Shown: positions 1-9,538 of the stretch, piece by piece
How positions within the stretch are numbered: position 1 is the first letter of the stretch
Layout of the letters: each line of letters opens with the position of its first letter
Assembly (NCBI RefSeq): GCF_034521915.1
Contig: NZ_JAXHLU010000015.1
Location: forward strand, 124,001 to 188,000
Source: Fodinibius sp034521915
GTDB taxonomy: Bacteria; Bacteroidota; Rhodothermia; Balneolales; Balneolaceae
Direction: 5' to 3'
Length of the DNA: 64,000 bases
Notes under the pieces: model-generated
What the model saw: only the letters and a program-made list of their open reading frames with translations
What the model was told of the DNA's origin: nothing
Databases searched by the model: none
Program-made: the position numbers and the translations under genes

Positions 1-990
1 GTGCAGGCCGATCCGTTCGACACACAAATGTTTTCCACATCTAGATTTAGAATGAGCATCTCTCCGTCGATACCACTTCCGTTTGAATCCTTAAAGGAGA
101 CATTAATAATATGGGGAACGCCATTTTTAGTATCCCCATTAATGTGGTAGCGATCTCCAAATTTTTCATCAAGTCCGCTAATAAGCTTTTTGCGCAATTT
201 GATGAAGTGTTTACGATGGTCGTCCATTTCGTTTTGTGCCAGTCCCATTGCTTTTGCCAAGCCTATGATGCCGGGAACATTTAGCGTGCCACCGCGTCGA
301 CGTCGTTCTTGCGAACCTCCGTGCATCCAGGGAATCCATGGTGTGGCATGACGCATATACATCACCCCAATACCTTTTGGGCCGTAAATTTTATGTCCGC
401 TGATGCTCAAAAAATCGAGTCCCAGCTCATCCACATCAACCGGAATTTTACCAACGCTTTGAACGGTATCAGAATGGAAGGGAATGTTGTGTTCTTTACA
501 AACTTTGCTGATTTCTGCTAAAGGATTGATGGAGCCAATTTCGTTATTGACGTGCATTAGCGAAACCATCGCCGTATTATCGTTGATCGCTTTCCTCGAC
601 TTTCTCCGCGGTGATAATCCCTTTAGAATTCGGCTCCAAGTACACAGGCTTGGCTCCATGGCGTTTTAAAGCCTCAGCGGTATGCAGTACGGCATGATGT
701 TCAAGCGGAGAAGTGATGACTTCTGTTTTGCCCGTAGCGTTAACAACTCCTTTAATGGCACTGTTGTCACTTTCAGTACCTCCACTGGTAAAGATAATTT
801 CGGCAGGTTCGGCACCGATCATTTCGGCAATATTCTCCCTTGCTTCCTCAACAGCAACTTTGGCATTATTACCTAATCCGTGGGGAGAATTGGCATTTCC
901 ATAGTGCTTCGTAAAGTAAGGGCTCATTGCTTCAAGTACGCGCTCATCCACCGGAGTAGTAGCGGCATGATCGAAATAAACGGTATCCAT
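1..990 (-). CDS. Cysteine desulfurase (NifS/IscS-like), frameshifted, 3' end outside window
   Basis: PLP-dependent enzyme that removes sulfur from cysteine for Fe-S cluster or thiolation chemistry. The ATG at 990 opens MDTVYFDHAATTPVD, the usual aminotransferase class V start. The first frame runs through FTSGGTESDN and SPLEHHAVL, with the PLP-stacking histidine, and then stops near 577. The same protein resumes in another frame with SLMHVNNEIG, the PLP-lysine segment SGHKIYGPKG near 390, and a C-terminal SNGSAC motif at the window edge that carries the catalytic cysteine. The break fits one extra base in the T run at 591-593: removing it restores a continuous EEAIND reading. This is either a sequencing/assembly indel or a recent lesion. 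The family assignment is firm; whether the gene is functional is open. Confidence 0.88.
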
Positions 991-1147
991 ATCTACATTT
1001 TTAGTTTTTTAATTGATCAATCAAAGATATTTAATTTTGGATAGAAAAGCAGGGTTTGACTGTACTCATAGTTTATAGTACCATTGGTCTATTCAGACAT
1101 CCTGTTTGCTCAAAAAATTGATTAATATTTAATCCCGACTATCATCA

Positions 1148-2611
1148 ATGGACAACCGGTTTTCTTCCAGAATAGCATTTTTGAGTGTCTTGGTATTTGT
1201 TTTTCAACTTGCTCTATTCAATACTGCCAGTGCACAGGATTCCACATCAACAGCTACGTTACTGGGATGGGAGCAGAGAATCCGAAATTTTATGCTGGAT
1301 CGTTCTCATAATTACGGTGGCACTCATTTTAATCGAGGATTGTTTCGCGAGCATCTTAACGAAATGAGTCCCGAGCACAATCTGGATTTAATTACTTACC
1401 GATTTACGTTATTTCAGGATTATGATTTTGAACAAGCTGAGAATGCGTATCGAATGACGACAGGCAGTTTAAATGCCACGGATTTTGCGGTCGAAAATAC
1501 GATTAAAAGTGATATTACTTTTAATAATAAGAATCAACTTTCTATTGATGGGTATCATGCAGAAAACATTCGTGCAAATCGATTTCTGTTCAATCTCGGC
1601 TATACCAGAAATATTACTGGCAAGCACTATTTAGGAGTGAGTCATACACTGAGCCAGGAAAAAGCCGATCTTGATGCTACTTTGTTCTATCGGTACGGAA
1701 ACTTTGATGACGGTATGATTGAAGTGAGTGCAAGTATACTTGATTGGGGCAGTAATGTTGTTCAGGATTTAGCAAAAGACAGTCGAAATAAATGGAATAA
1801 ACGGTACGAGGTTACTCACCAATATTCCAATAGTCCGGAATTGTTTTCGCTGAAATATACGAGCTCCCAATCCAATAGGTTGAAAATAGAATTTATGGGA
1901 GGCTTGCAAACGTATTCGCGAAAAAGGGTAGAAGTACATGCCGATACCAGTAACTATATCGATGAAGAGTGGGCGCATTATGTGGGGGGATTGGTTGAAT
2001 ATGATCATCCTCTTTTTACTGTTGGATTAACATATCAGCGAACCTTCTCAAAATTAAAAAGAAAGCCCACGTTGAATTCGAATTATCACCTCAATTTTGG
2101 TAATTGGCAGATCACTAATCAGTTGGGTCTGTATGCCACCGGCAGAGTAAACTCATTTGTTTTGGAACAATGGCTTTGGTATGGGCACGATACCGATCGG
2201 CTGCAGGGAGAGAAGGTACCCGGAGATTTAAGGAGACACAGTTTCGAGAGGGTACCGTTCGACTACTTGGAAGAACCTGTCAGTTTTAAAAGCAGGGTGT
2301 TTTATGATCCTGTTGATACCGGGCTCAGAACAGGACTGGAGTTTCATGCCGAGTACAGCCGACCGCAGGGAGAAAAAGCATCAAACGGTGTGCGGAGTTT
2401 TGAATTTAGAAGGACATACAGCATCGTAAGGGATTATAATGCCCGTTTTACCTATTCCATTGGTTATCGATTTAGCCCCCACTTTTATTTACTGGCTGGG
2501 ATCTCTTACGATCTTGATCGAGATTGGCAAACCGGACGAGGCACTGAAAAAGTAATAGGTGATCCTACATGGTTTGATGGCGGGTTTGGACGGCTTTCAA
2601 TAAGCTGGTAA
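1148..2611 (+). CDS. Exported outer-membrane beta-barrel protein, function unknown
   Basis: The 487-residue product has a signal peptide (hydrophobic segment around residues 9-28, ending NTASAQ) and then alternating polar/aromatic strands rich in Tyr, Phe and Trp, for example YTRNITGKHYLGVSH and RFTYSIGYRFSPHFYLLAGISYDL. It ends in ...RLSISW, an aromatic C-terminal residue typical of outer-membrane barrels recognised by BamA. No plug domain, TonB box or enzymatic motif is visible. It lies 48 bases before pgk on the same strand and is divergent from the cysteine desulfurase gene, with a 157-base gap. I do not recognise the family. A porin-like or surface-associated role is inferred from architecture only. 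Confidence 0.75.
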   Translation: MDNRFSSRIAFLSVLVFVFQLALFNTASAQDSTSTATLLGWEQRIRNFMLDRSHNYGGTHFNRGLFREHLNEMSPEHNLDLITYRFTLFQDYDFEQAENAYRMTTGSLNATDFAVENTIKSDITFNNKNQLSIDGYHAENIRANRFLFNLGYTRNITGKHYLGVSHTLSQEKADLDATLFYRYGNFDDGMIEVSASILDWGSNVVQDLAKDSRNKWNKRYEVTHQYSNSPELFSLKYTSSQSNRLKIEFMGGLQTYSRKRVEVHADTSNYIDEEWAHYVGGLVEYDHPLFTVGLTYQRTFSKLKRKPTLNSNYHLNFGNWQITNQLGLYATGRVNSFVLEQWLWYGHDTDRLQGEKVPGDLRRHSFERVPFDYLEEPVSFKSRVFYDPVDTGLRTGLEFHAEYSRPQGEKASNGVRSFEFRRTYSIVRDYNARFTYSIGYRFSPHFYLLAGISYDLDRDWQTGRGTEKVIGDPTWFDGGFGRLSISW

Positions 2612-2659
2612 ATTCCCCCATAAATTATTAGTTAATCAGCTTAAAAATTACTGCTACTT

Positions 2660-3853
2660 ATGGATAAGATGACGCTTGAAGATGTACAGGTTGAAGGCAA
2701 AAAGGTATTGATGCGGGTAGATTTTAACGTGCCTATAAAAGATGGTAAAATTGGCGATGATAATCGTATGGTACAGGCATTGCCATCCATTAATTATGTA
2801 ACGGAGAATGGTGGTAAGCTCATTCTTATGAGTCACCTTGGACGCCCCGGAGGAGAGGTTGACGATACACTGAGTTTAAAACCGGTAGCTGAGCACCTAC
2901 AAACACTGGTCGATGCAAAAGTACACTTTGCCGAGGATTGTATCGGAGAGAAAGCAAAAACTGTTATAGATAAGGCTGAAGAAGGTGAGATTGTACTGCT
3001 GGAAAATGTTCGCTTTCACAAGGGAGAAAAAGCCAATGACGAAGAGTTTTGTAAGCAACTTGCTAAGCACGGCGACTTATTTTGTAATGATGCTTTTGGA
3101 AGTAGTCACCGGGCACACTCGTCGGTGGCCGGGGTAACGCGTTTTCTGCAGCCGGCTGTGTCGGGATATTTGTTGGAAAAGGAGATTAAATATTTGAATG
3201 ACTCCATCAACGATCCTAACAGACCTTTTGTGGCGATTTTGGGTGGAGCTAAAGTATCTGACAAGATTGGAGTGATTGAAAATTTGTTGGATAAGGTGGA
3301 CAGCATACTTATTGGAGGTGGGATGACGTACACATTCTATAAAGCCAAAGGTCTGCCTATTGGCGATTCGCTGGTTGAGGATGATAAAGTTGACTTGGCG
3401 AAAGAATTGATGCAGAAAGCCGATGAAAAGGACGTCAATTTTGTGTTGCCTGTTGATTCGGTGTCAGCCAAAGAATTCAAAAATGATGCAGAGCACAAAG
3501 TCGTTGATGAGGATGGTATTGAAGATGGTTGGATGGGCGTAGATATTGGTCCGCAAACTGCTATTTCGTTCGGCAATATCATTAAAAATGCAAAAACGGT
3601 AGTCTGGAATGGCCCAATGGGCGTTTTTGAGATGGAAAATTATGCTGACGGAACTAATGCTGTGGCAGAAGCTCTTGCAGAATCCACAAAGCTCGGTGGA
3701 ACTACGATTATTGGCGGCGGTGATTCGGCATCAGCTATTAAACAAGCCGGACTTGAAGAAGCGGTATCGCATGTTTCTACCGGCGGCGGAGCTAGCCTGA
3801 TGTTCCTCGAAGGCAAAGATCTGCCCGGTGTGGTGGCACTCACGGATAAGTAA
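2660..3853 (+). CDS. pgk: Phosphoglycerate kinase
   Basis: Cytoplasmic glycolytic enzyme transferring phosphate between 1,3-bisphosphoglycerate and ADP. It has 397 residues, the normal bacterial length. Visible signatures are LMRVDFNVP (residues 17-25), MSHLGRP (57-63) with the substrate-binding arginine, LLENVRFHKGEK, FCNDAFGSSHRAHSS, the hinge/nucleotide segment ILGGAKVSDKIGVI, VWNGPMGVFE, and the C-terminal IGGGDSASA and STGGGASL glycine-rich loops. All expected substrate-binding elements are present. A strong palindromic terminator follows 19 bases after the stop, so it ends its transcription unit. Confidence 0.98.
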   Translation: MDKMTLEDVQVEGKKVLMRVDFNVPIKDGKIGDDNRMVQALPSINYVTENGGKLILMSHLGRPGGEVDDTLSLKPVAEHLQTLVDAKVHFAEDCIGEKAKTVIDKAEEGEIVLLENVRFHKGEKANDEEFCKQLAKHGDLFCNDAFGSSHRAHSSVAGVTRFLQPAVSGYLLEKEIKYLNDSINDPNRPFVAILGGAKVSDKIGVIENLLDKVDSILIGGGMTYTFYKAKGLPIGDSLVEDDKVDLAKELMQKADEKDVNFVLPVDSVSAKEFKNDAEHKVVDEDGIEDGWMGVDIGPQTAISFGNIIKNAKTVVWNGPMGVFEMENYADGTNAVAEALAESTKLGGTTIIGGGDSASAIKQAGLEEAVSHVSTGGGASLMFLEGKDLPGVVALTDK

Positions 3854-3872
3854 ACGTTTTTTAATTGAGATA

Positions 3873-3903
3873 GATGCCCGGCACTTTCAAAGTGCCGGGC
3901 ATC
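3873..3903 (+). terminator. Terminator after pgk
   Basis: A 31-base near-perfect palindrome: the left arm GATGCCCGGCACTTT and its complement AAAGTGCCGGGCATC are separated by one base. It is followed only by a weak T-containing tract. It belongs to a small family of related hairpins in this window (43044 and 43909). Confidence 0.8.
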
Positions 3904-3934
3904 TTATTTAATAAATAGCCCAGAGAGGTTTATC

Positions 3935-5620
3935 ATGTCACATCCCAAAAATCAAGTGCTCACTGATGATTTCAAAACCAGCCAAAATTTTTACAAGTCT
4001 GATTTAATTCTCCGTGATTACATAAACCGGCATTTTACCGCGCAGGCCAAACAATTTCTGGATGGAAAATTGAATCAGTTGGGAGAAGTAGCGGCAACTC
4101 ATATGGATGAGCTTTCGCAGAAGGCGGATAAAAACGGACCGGTATTAAAAAAGCGCAACAAGCTTGGTGAGGATATTGACGAAATCGAATTTCATCCTTC
4201 CTATTGGGATTTGATGGATATTGCCGCTGAATCGGAGATGTTTTATTTGAAATATCATCCCGAGAAAAAGGAAGCGTTTTTGGGGAAACGCCATCAAATG
4301 GGATTTGCGCTCGGTCAGCTGTATGCGATGAGCGAATTGGGACAGTACTGTCCCCATTGCATGACCGACGGCGCGGCCTATTTAGTGGAACAGTTTGCCG
4401 ATAAGGAAGATAAAAAACGGCTTTTACCAAAGCTGGGAGCTAAAGAGGGAAATAGGCTTTATTCGGGAGCCATGTTTTTGACGGAGAAGTCCGGGGGCTC
4501 GGATGTAGGTGCTAATTTGTGCACAGCAGAAAAAATAAACGGAGATGAATACCGACTGAATGGTGAAAAATGGTTTTGTAGTAACGTCAACGCGGATGTT
4601 ATTATGGTACTGGCCAGAACCGGGCCGGTGGAAAAGGGTACTCGTGGACTATCACTTTTCTTGGTGGAAAAAGAGTTGCCAAATGATGAGCGAAATCCAA
4701 TGGAGATTATTCGTCTTAAAGATAAACTGGGTGTGCGCTCGATGGCTTCGGCAGAAGTTCGATTTCAAAATACGGTGGGGAAGAGGCTAGGGAAAGAGGG
4801 CGAAGGATTTAAAATTATGGCTCAGATGATCAATATTTCTCGAAATTATAACTCTGTGGCCGCTCTGGCTGGGAATCGCCGTGCGATTATTGAGGCATGG
4901 CAGTATCTGAATCATCGTAAAACCTTTGGAAAACGAGCGGTTGAACATGCACTTATCAGAGAAAAATTTCTCGAGTTGGGAGCAAAGTATTTGGCTGATT
5001 TTCTGCTTGTTTGGCGTGGATTGCGAGCGATGGATGCGGCTGAAAAAGGAGATGAGGATGAACAACATCTGTTGCGGATGATAACCCCCATGGCCAAGTG
5101 GTGGTCGGCTGAGAATGCTGTTTACGGCGTCCGAGAATGTATGGAACTGATGGGTGGCAACGGCTATATCGAGGATTTTGTAATGCCCAAATTACTTCGG
5201 GATATCAATGTGCTGCCCATCTGGGAGGGTTCGGGAAATATTATTGTGTTGGATATGCTTCGTGCTACGGAAAAATCACGGGGACTGGATATTATTTTTG
5301 AGATGATTGAACAAGCAGCTGACCAATCGTCGGAATACGGTGGACTTATGGCAGAGAAACTGACTAAAATAAAAACGATATGGAAAGATATTAGTACGTT
5401 GAATGATCGTGATAAGGTCGAGGCCACTGCGAAACCATTGTTCAAGCAATTAATCAGGCTTTTTCAGATGGCTTTACTTGTAGATGAAAAACAAACGGGT
5501 AATAATAAGCGATTTGGTATTGCGCTTAATTATCTTGCATCTACTTTTGATAACGGTCTAAGTCCACAGAATCCGCTGGAAATTGGTCAGATCGAAAGGT
5601 TGATTGGCTGGGAGTATTAG
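3935..5620 (+). CDS. Acyl-CoA dehydrogenase, AidB-like
   Basis: FAD-dependent acyl-CoA dehydrogenase family protein (561 residues). Its extended N-terminus and the C-terminal run RDINVLPIWEGSGNI resemble the AidB/isovaleryl branch more than the short ~380-residue beta-oxidation enzymes. Visible elements are FLTEKSGGSDVGAN (FAD/substrate loop, around residues 182-195), LNGEKWFCSN, RGLSLFLVEK and ECMELMGGNGYIEDF. The start is supported by AGAGAGG upstream of the ATG. It is tail-to-tail with the DUF2207 gene and their stop codons overlap. AidB proteins have been linked to alkylation protection, but substrate and role cannot be read from sequence. Confidence 0.93.
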   Translation: MSHPKNQVLTDDFKTSQNFYKSDLILRDYINRHFTAQAKQFLDGKLNQLGEVAATHMDELSQKADKNGPVLKKRNKLGEDIDEIEFHPSYWDLMDIAAESEMFYLKYHPEKKEAFLGKRHQMGFALGQLYAMSELGQYCPHCMTDGAAYLVEQFADKEDKKRLLPKLGAKEGNRLYSGAMFLTEKSGGSDVGANLCTAEKINGDEYRLNGEKWFCSNVNADVIMVLARTGPVEKGTRGLSLFLVEKELPNDERNPMEIIRLKDKLGVRSMASAEVRFQNTVGKRLGKEGEGFKIMAQMINISRNYNSVAALAGNRRAIIEAWQYLNHRKTFGKRAVEHALIREKFLELGAKYLADFLLVWRGLRAMDAAEKGDEDEQHLLRMITPMAKWWSAENAVYGVRECMELMGGNGYIEDFVMPKLLRDINVLPIWEGSGNIIVLDMLRATEKSRGLDIIFEMIEQAADQSSEYGGLMAEKLTKIKTIWKDISTLNDRDKVEATAKPLFKQLIRLFQMALLVDEKQTGNNKRFGIALNYLASTFDNGLSPQNPLEIGQIERLIGWEY

Positions 5621-7371
5621 CCTGCACTTGCCGAAGCACCGCCACCCGCAGCACTGGCAGAAGCTCCTGTTCCGCCGGATGTACCAGGAAAAGAAGTTGT
5701 GCCGGTTGCCCCGAGTGTAGAAAAGCTGCTGGCAACATTTGCTACCGTGGAAGTATTTGAGCTAAAAGTAAACCAGGTTATAACAGGTACAGCGTCAGTA
5801 TTTGTAGCGATGATGTTTTCAAGTTCTTCTTCTCCCAGGCCGAAAGCCAGTCCGTAGATAAAATGCTTATCCAGCTTATCGGAAGAAATATTGTGCTCCT
5901 TGGCATTTTTAAGGCCTTCTTTGTAGTTACTCCATTGATGATATACTTCTTCACCTTCGGAAGTGCGGCGAATGATCAGAAAAGAAAATATCAACGCAAA
6001 TATAGTAACAAATAGGGCTATTAATCCAACCGGACCTGCATAAATGAGTGCCGGTATACTTGCTATAAGAAGTAATGATTGTATAGCAATATTTAGGTAG
6101 CAACCGGTGTAGCTTTGCTTGTCAATCCATTCTTGATCAAATGCATACTCTTTTAATTCATTTTTCCACTTAGTAAACCATGAAGATACCTCAGAATTAG
6201 TTCCTTCAAAGATTTTATGCAATTTCCGATGTCCATCTTTAATACGTTGCTCAACAAAGGTGAGAATTTGTTTCTCCCATTCCTGTAACTCTTTATTATT
6301 CAATTGTTTTGTTGTTCGTTCAATCGAAAAGGTAGGTTTGTCATCAGCCAAAAATCCTTCTTCGGGTGGTTCCTCTTGTATGTTAAAATATCCTTCTCTG
6401 GCCAGATCAAGAACTGTAGCCATGAGCAAGTTGCTGGTGATATTTCTCCCCAGCATAAGCCATCCAATAGCAGCAGGGCGAATTTGGGCCGGTACCATAA
6501 TTGTTTCTGTGGATGAAAAACGGGAGGTGGAATGTCGCTTTCCGTATTTTTGATAGAGGAAATAAAATCCACCAACGCTAAATAGGATGATAATATAGTT
6601 CAGCGTTTCCCAAAGATCAGAAAGATACTCCTGTTGTTCTATTTTTTGATCACGTTTTTCCTGGTAGGCTTGCTCCTCTTTTTGAGCCTGATTAAGAGAG
6701 AAATCTTCGTTAGTGGTAGAAATTTGTGACTTATTTAGCACTGTTGTGGGAAATAACACTCTGACTTTCGCAAATTCATCATCATCAATATTGGAAGCAT
6801 TGAATGTGAACGTTCCGGGGGATTGTTGGAGGTTAAATTGCCCTTTGGGCCTTCGTGTCCAACCGAAAAGCGAGTCAGCTGATACTGAATCGGGTAGCTG
6901 AATACTAATATTAAGCTGGCTGGTGGATTTGTCTCTTTCATCCGATAAATAATTCCAGAAAAACTGAGACCATTGAGGACCAACAGTTAGTGCTCCTACC
7001 AAGACATATGAAATGGTAAATATTCGTTTTTCATTCTCCGCTGTATAGTACCACCTAACCTTAATTGCTTTCTCATTTTGTGCTACGCTAAATGTCCCGG
7101 CTGATTTAGTATTTTTATTGACATACGATTTCCCATTTTCCTTAATCTGGATGTTTCTAATAGCCGAAAATCCTTGTCGGGGTATTTGGTATTCTGCCCA
7201 GGAAAAATCCCCATCAAAAACATAAGTCAGGTGTTCGGTAACATGAATAGTACCATCTTTGTTGATCGTAACTTCTACTCGAACATCAGGGATTTCAAAT
7301 GATTTTGCCGAAGCAGAAAGAAAACTGCTTCCAATCAGTAACATTGAGAGAATGAGTGCTCTAATCCACAT
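5617..7371 (-). CDS. DUF2207 membrane protein
   Basis: The 584-residue protein has a signal peptide (residues 1-22, ending SASAKS) and then an extracytoplasmic DUF2207 beta-rich domain (VRVEVTINKDGTIHVTEHLTYVF to about residue 215, paraphrased here as the opening of the domain). A first membrane segment lies near 255-275 (LNYIIILFSVGGFYFLY). A cytoplasmic part follows, with the AAIGWLMLG and FLVDD-type helical region. A second hydrophobic pair spans about residues 420-465, and the tail is low-complexity Gly/Ser/Ala. This matches the common architecture of predicted DUF2207 membrane proteins, whose function is not established. It is monocistronic and converges on the acyl-CoA dehydrogenase gene with no terminator between. 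Confidence 0.85.
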   Translation of the reverse strand: MWIRALILSMLLIGSSFLSASAKSFEIPDVRVEVTINKDGTIHVTEHLTYVFDGDFSWAEYQIPRQGFSAIRNIQIKENGKSYVNKNTKSAGTFSVAQNEKAIKVRWYYTAENEKRIFTISYVLVGALTVGPQWSQFFWNYLSDERDKSTSQLNISIQLPDSVSADSLFGWTRRPKGQFNLQQSPGTFTFNASNIDDDEFAKVRVLFPTTVLNKSQISTTNEDFSLNQAQKEEQAYQEKRDQKIEQQEYLSDLWETLNYIIILFSVGGFYFLYQKYGKRHSTSRFSSTETIMVPAQIRPAAIGWLMLGRNITSNLLMATVLDLAREGYFNIQEEPPEEGFLADDKPTFSIERTTKQLNNKELQEWEKQILTFVEQRIKDGHRKLHKIFEGTNSEVSSWFTKWKNELKEYAFDQEWIDKQSYTGCYLNIAIQSLLLIASIPALIYAGPVGLIALFVTIFALIFSFLIIRRTSEGEEVYHQWSNYKEGLKNAKEHNISSDKLDKHFIYGLAFGLGEEELENIIATNTDAVPVITWFTFSSNTSTVANVASSFSTLGATGTTSFPGTSGGTGASASAAGGGASASAG

Positions 7372-7567
7372 GCCAGAATATTATTCTTTAAGGATATACT
7401 GCTTTATTTCACAGCGATATGATAATGTAATAATTTTAATTCCGGATAATATTTTTTACCTATTTAATAATAGGTAAGGGGTTTACCAAGAATTTTTTCT
7501 GTAAGGATTTCCTCCGAAATATATCTTACCTTTAGAACGAAACAATAAAAACAAACGAGGAAATATT

Positions 7568-8008
7568 ATGAGTTCACTCAATAAAGCAATGATTATCGGC
7601 CGATTGGGACAAGATCCAGACGTACGTTATACGCAGTCCAATACAGCCGTAGCAAACTTATCTGTTGCAACATCTGAGCGTTATAAGGATAAACAGGGCG
7701 AATGGAAAGAGAATACCGAATGGCACCGCGTTGTGGCCTGGGGAAGATTGGCCGAAATTTGCCAGGAATATCTAAAGAAGGGATCACAGGTTTATATTGA
7801 AGGTCCTATTCAAACACGCAAGTGGGAAGATAAAGAAGGTCAAACGCGTTACTCTACAGAGATAAAAGCGTTGACTATGACGATGCTTGACAGTAAAGGT
7901 GAAGGCGGCGGCGATGTGCCATCCAAGCCGGATAATTCGCAACCGGTATCGAGCAATGTCGACTTAAATGAAGATTTTGACGATATCGACGACGACCTAC
8001 CATTTTAA
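7568..8008 (+). CDS. ssb: Single-stranded DNA-binding protein
   Basis: Binds single-stranded DNA during replication, repair and recombination. It has 146 residues. The N-terminal OB fold (about residues 1-110) starts SSLNKAMIIGRLGQDPD and contains TEWHRVVAWGRLAE, YLKKGSQVYIEG and RKWEDKEGQTRYST. A short acidic linker ends in DDIDDDLPF, the conserved C-terminal tip that recruits partner proteins. The ATG follows GAGGA by 6 bases. A strong terminator comes 30 bases after the stop, so it is probably a single-gene unit here. Confidence 0.98.
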   Translation: MSSLNKAMIIGRLGQDPDVRYTQSNTAVANLSVATSERYKDKQGEWKENTEWHRVVAWGRLAEICQEYLKKGSQVYIEGPIQTRKWEDKEGQTRYSTEIKALTMTMLDSKGEGGGDVPSKPDNSQPVSSNVDLNEDFDDIDDDLPF

Positions 8009-8038
8009 TGGTATCCGTATTATATTTAGCATAGATTT

Positions 8039-8070
8039 AAAAGCGGCGGGGAATTTCCTTGCCGCTTTTT
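8039..8070 (+). terminator. Terminator after ssb
   Basis: Perfect 9-base arms, AAAAGCGGC and GCCGCTTTT, are followed by T-rich sequence: a classical intrinsic terminator 30 bases past the ssb stop. Confidence 0.9.
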
Positions 8071-8135
8071 ACTTTTCTTGCACTGCATAGCTACAGTCAA
8101 TAGCTTTAAGGCAATCCCAAAATAAAAATAGGTAG

Positions 8136-9506
8136 TTGGACGACCCGAGTAGTTTACTGTTTATTTTCGATTTTATTTCCCGCCAGGGGGAATCTGTTCT
8201 TATTGATTCTACAATAGATCCTGTAGCGTTAACAATACAGATTGTAATAATTATTTCAGGGCTTCTTTTTTCTGCTCTTTTTTCGGGCGCTGAGGTAGCC
8301 TTTTTCTCTGTTATTAATCAACAAGATCTGCTAACCGATAAGGATACAGAAGGATCCATAGATCGTCTTATTTCCAAAATGCTGGCGTATCCACGACGAT
8401 TATTGGCTACAATTCTGATTTGTAATACGTTTGCTAATATTGTGGCATCAGTGTTGGCTGCCGTGGTAGCCGGGAATATTGTTGCCTATTTTGGGCTTTC
8501 TGAAGTTTTGATCTATACGTTGGAAGTAATTGTCTTGACGTTCATGATTTTAATTCTCAGCGAAATTACGCCCAAAGTTATTGCTATAAATAATCCCTTA
8601 AAAAGTGCGCGTCGGATAAGCTCTTTTATCTATGTGTTATTTAAGTTACTCACCCCGCTTTCGAGTCTTATTGCCAATAGTACGCTTAGTTTGGAAGAGA
8701 GATTGCCCAAACCGGATAGTAAGATGACCTCAGAAGATATAATGACGATGGCCGAGGTAAGTGAGCAGGAGGGATCCATAAGAAGTGACGAGCGAGAGAT
8801 TATTGAAAATGTGATCGAATTCGGGACAACTACAGTTCGTGAGATAATGACCTCACGGGTTAATATTGTTGCTATTTCTACTGACAACTCCCTGAATGAA
8901 GTATTGCAGCTCATCAGGGAAAAGGGACTCTCGCGGATGCCGATATATGAGAACGATTTGGATAATATATTGGGGGTTATTCACTCCAAAGATGTACTGC
9001 CTTATATTAACTCTGATATCGAACGGACAACCATAAATTGGCGTACTATTGCGCGTAAAGCTCTTTTTGTTCCGTCTACTAAAAAAGTAGATGATCTCCT
9101 TCGCGATTTTCAACAGGAAAAAACGCATATTGCTATTGTGGTTGATGAATACGGCGGTACTGAGGGACTAATCACGCTGGATGATATTTTGGAGGAAATT
9201 GTCGGAGAAATATCTGATGAGTATGATGATGTGGAAGAAAGTCTTTACACAAAATTTAAAAGTGGTGTATACATTTTTGATGCCAAGATTGACCTCGATG
9301 ATATGGAGGATATACTAAATATTGAGCTCACCGCTGAAGATGATGAGTATGAAACACTCGGTGGACTCGTTTATCATCTTACGGAACGAATTCCCAATGT
9401 AGGCGAACGAGTTTACTATAATAATCTGGAGCTTACGATCCATTCAGTAAAAAATAATCGCGTAAAAAAGCTTCGTGTTAAAGTTCAGGATCGTCCTAAA
9501 TCGTAA
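8136..9506 (+). CDS. CNNM/CorC (HlyC) family membrane transporter-like protein
   Basis: The 456-residue protein has the order DUF21 membrane domain (about residues 28-190, several hydrophobic helices, SGAEVAFFSV motif), a CBS-domain pair (about 215-335, with REIMTSRVNIVAIS and GVIHSKDVLPYI) and a C-terminal CorC_HlyC domain (about 350-445). Family members are tied to Mg2+/Co2+ efflux. In Bacteroidota a relative, GldE, works with gliding/T9SS functions. The start is a TTG at 8136; no in-frame ATG precedes the conserved membrane domain, so the start is less certain. It lies 32 bases upstream of murB and is probably cotranscribed with it. Confidence 0.9.
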   Translation: MDDPSSLLFIFDFISRQGESVLIDSTIDPVALTIQIVIIISGLLFSALFSGAEVAFFSVINQQDLLTDKDTEGSIDRLISKMLAYPRRLLATILICNTFANIVASVLAAVVAGNIVAYFGLSEVLIYTLEVIVLTFMILILSEITPKVIAINNPLKSARRISSFIYVLFKLLTPLSSLIANSTLSLEERLPKPDSKMTSEDIMTMAEVSEQEGSIRSDEREIIENVIEFGTTTVREIMTSRVNIVAISTDNSLNEVLQLIREKGLSRMPIYENDLDNILGVIHSKDVLPYINSDIERTTINWRTIARKALFVPSTKKVDDLLRDFQQEKTHIAIVVDEYGGTEGLITLDDILEEIVGEISDEYDDVEESLYTKFKSGVYIFDAKIDLDDMEDILNIELTAEDDEYETLGGLVYHLTERIPNVGERVYYNNLELTIHSVKNNRVKKLRVKVQDRPKS

Positions 9507-9538
9507 AATCTTTGCAAGCAAACAGTATAACCGTATAA

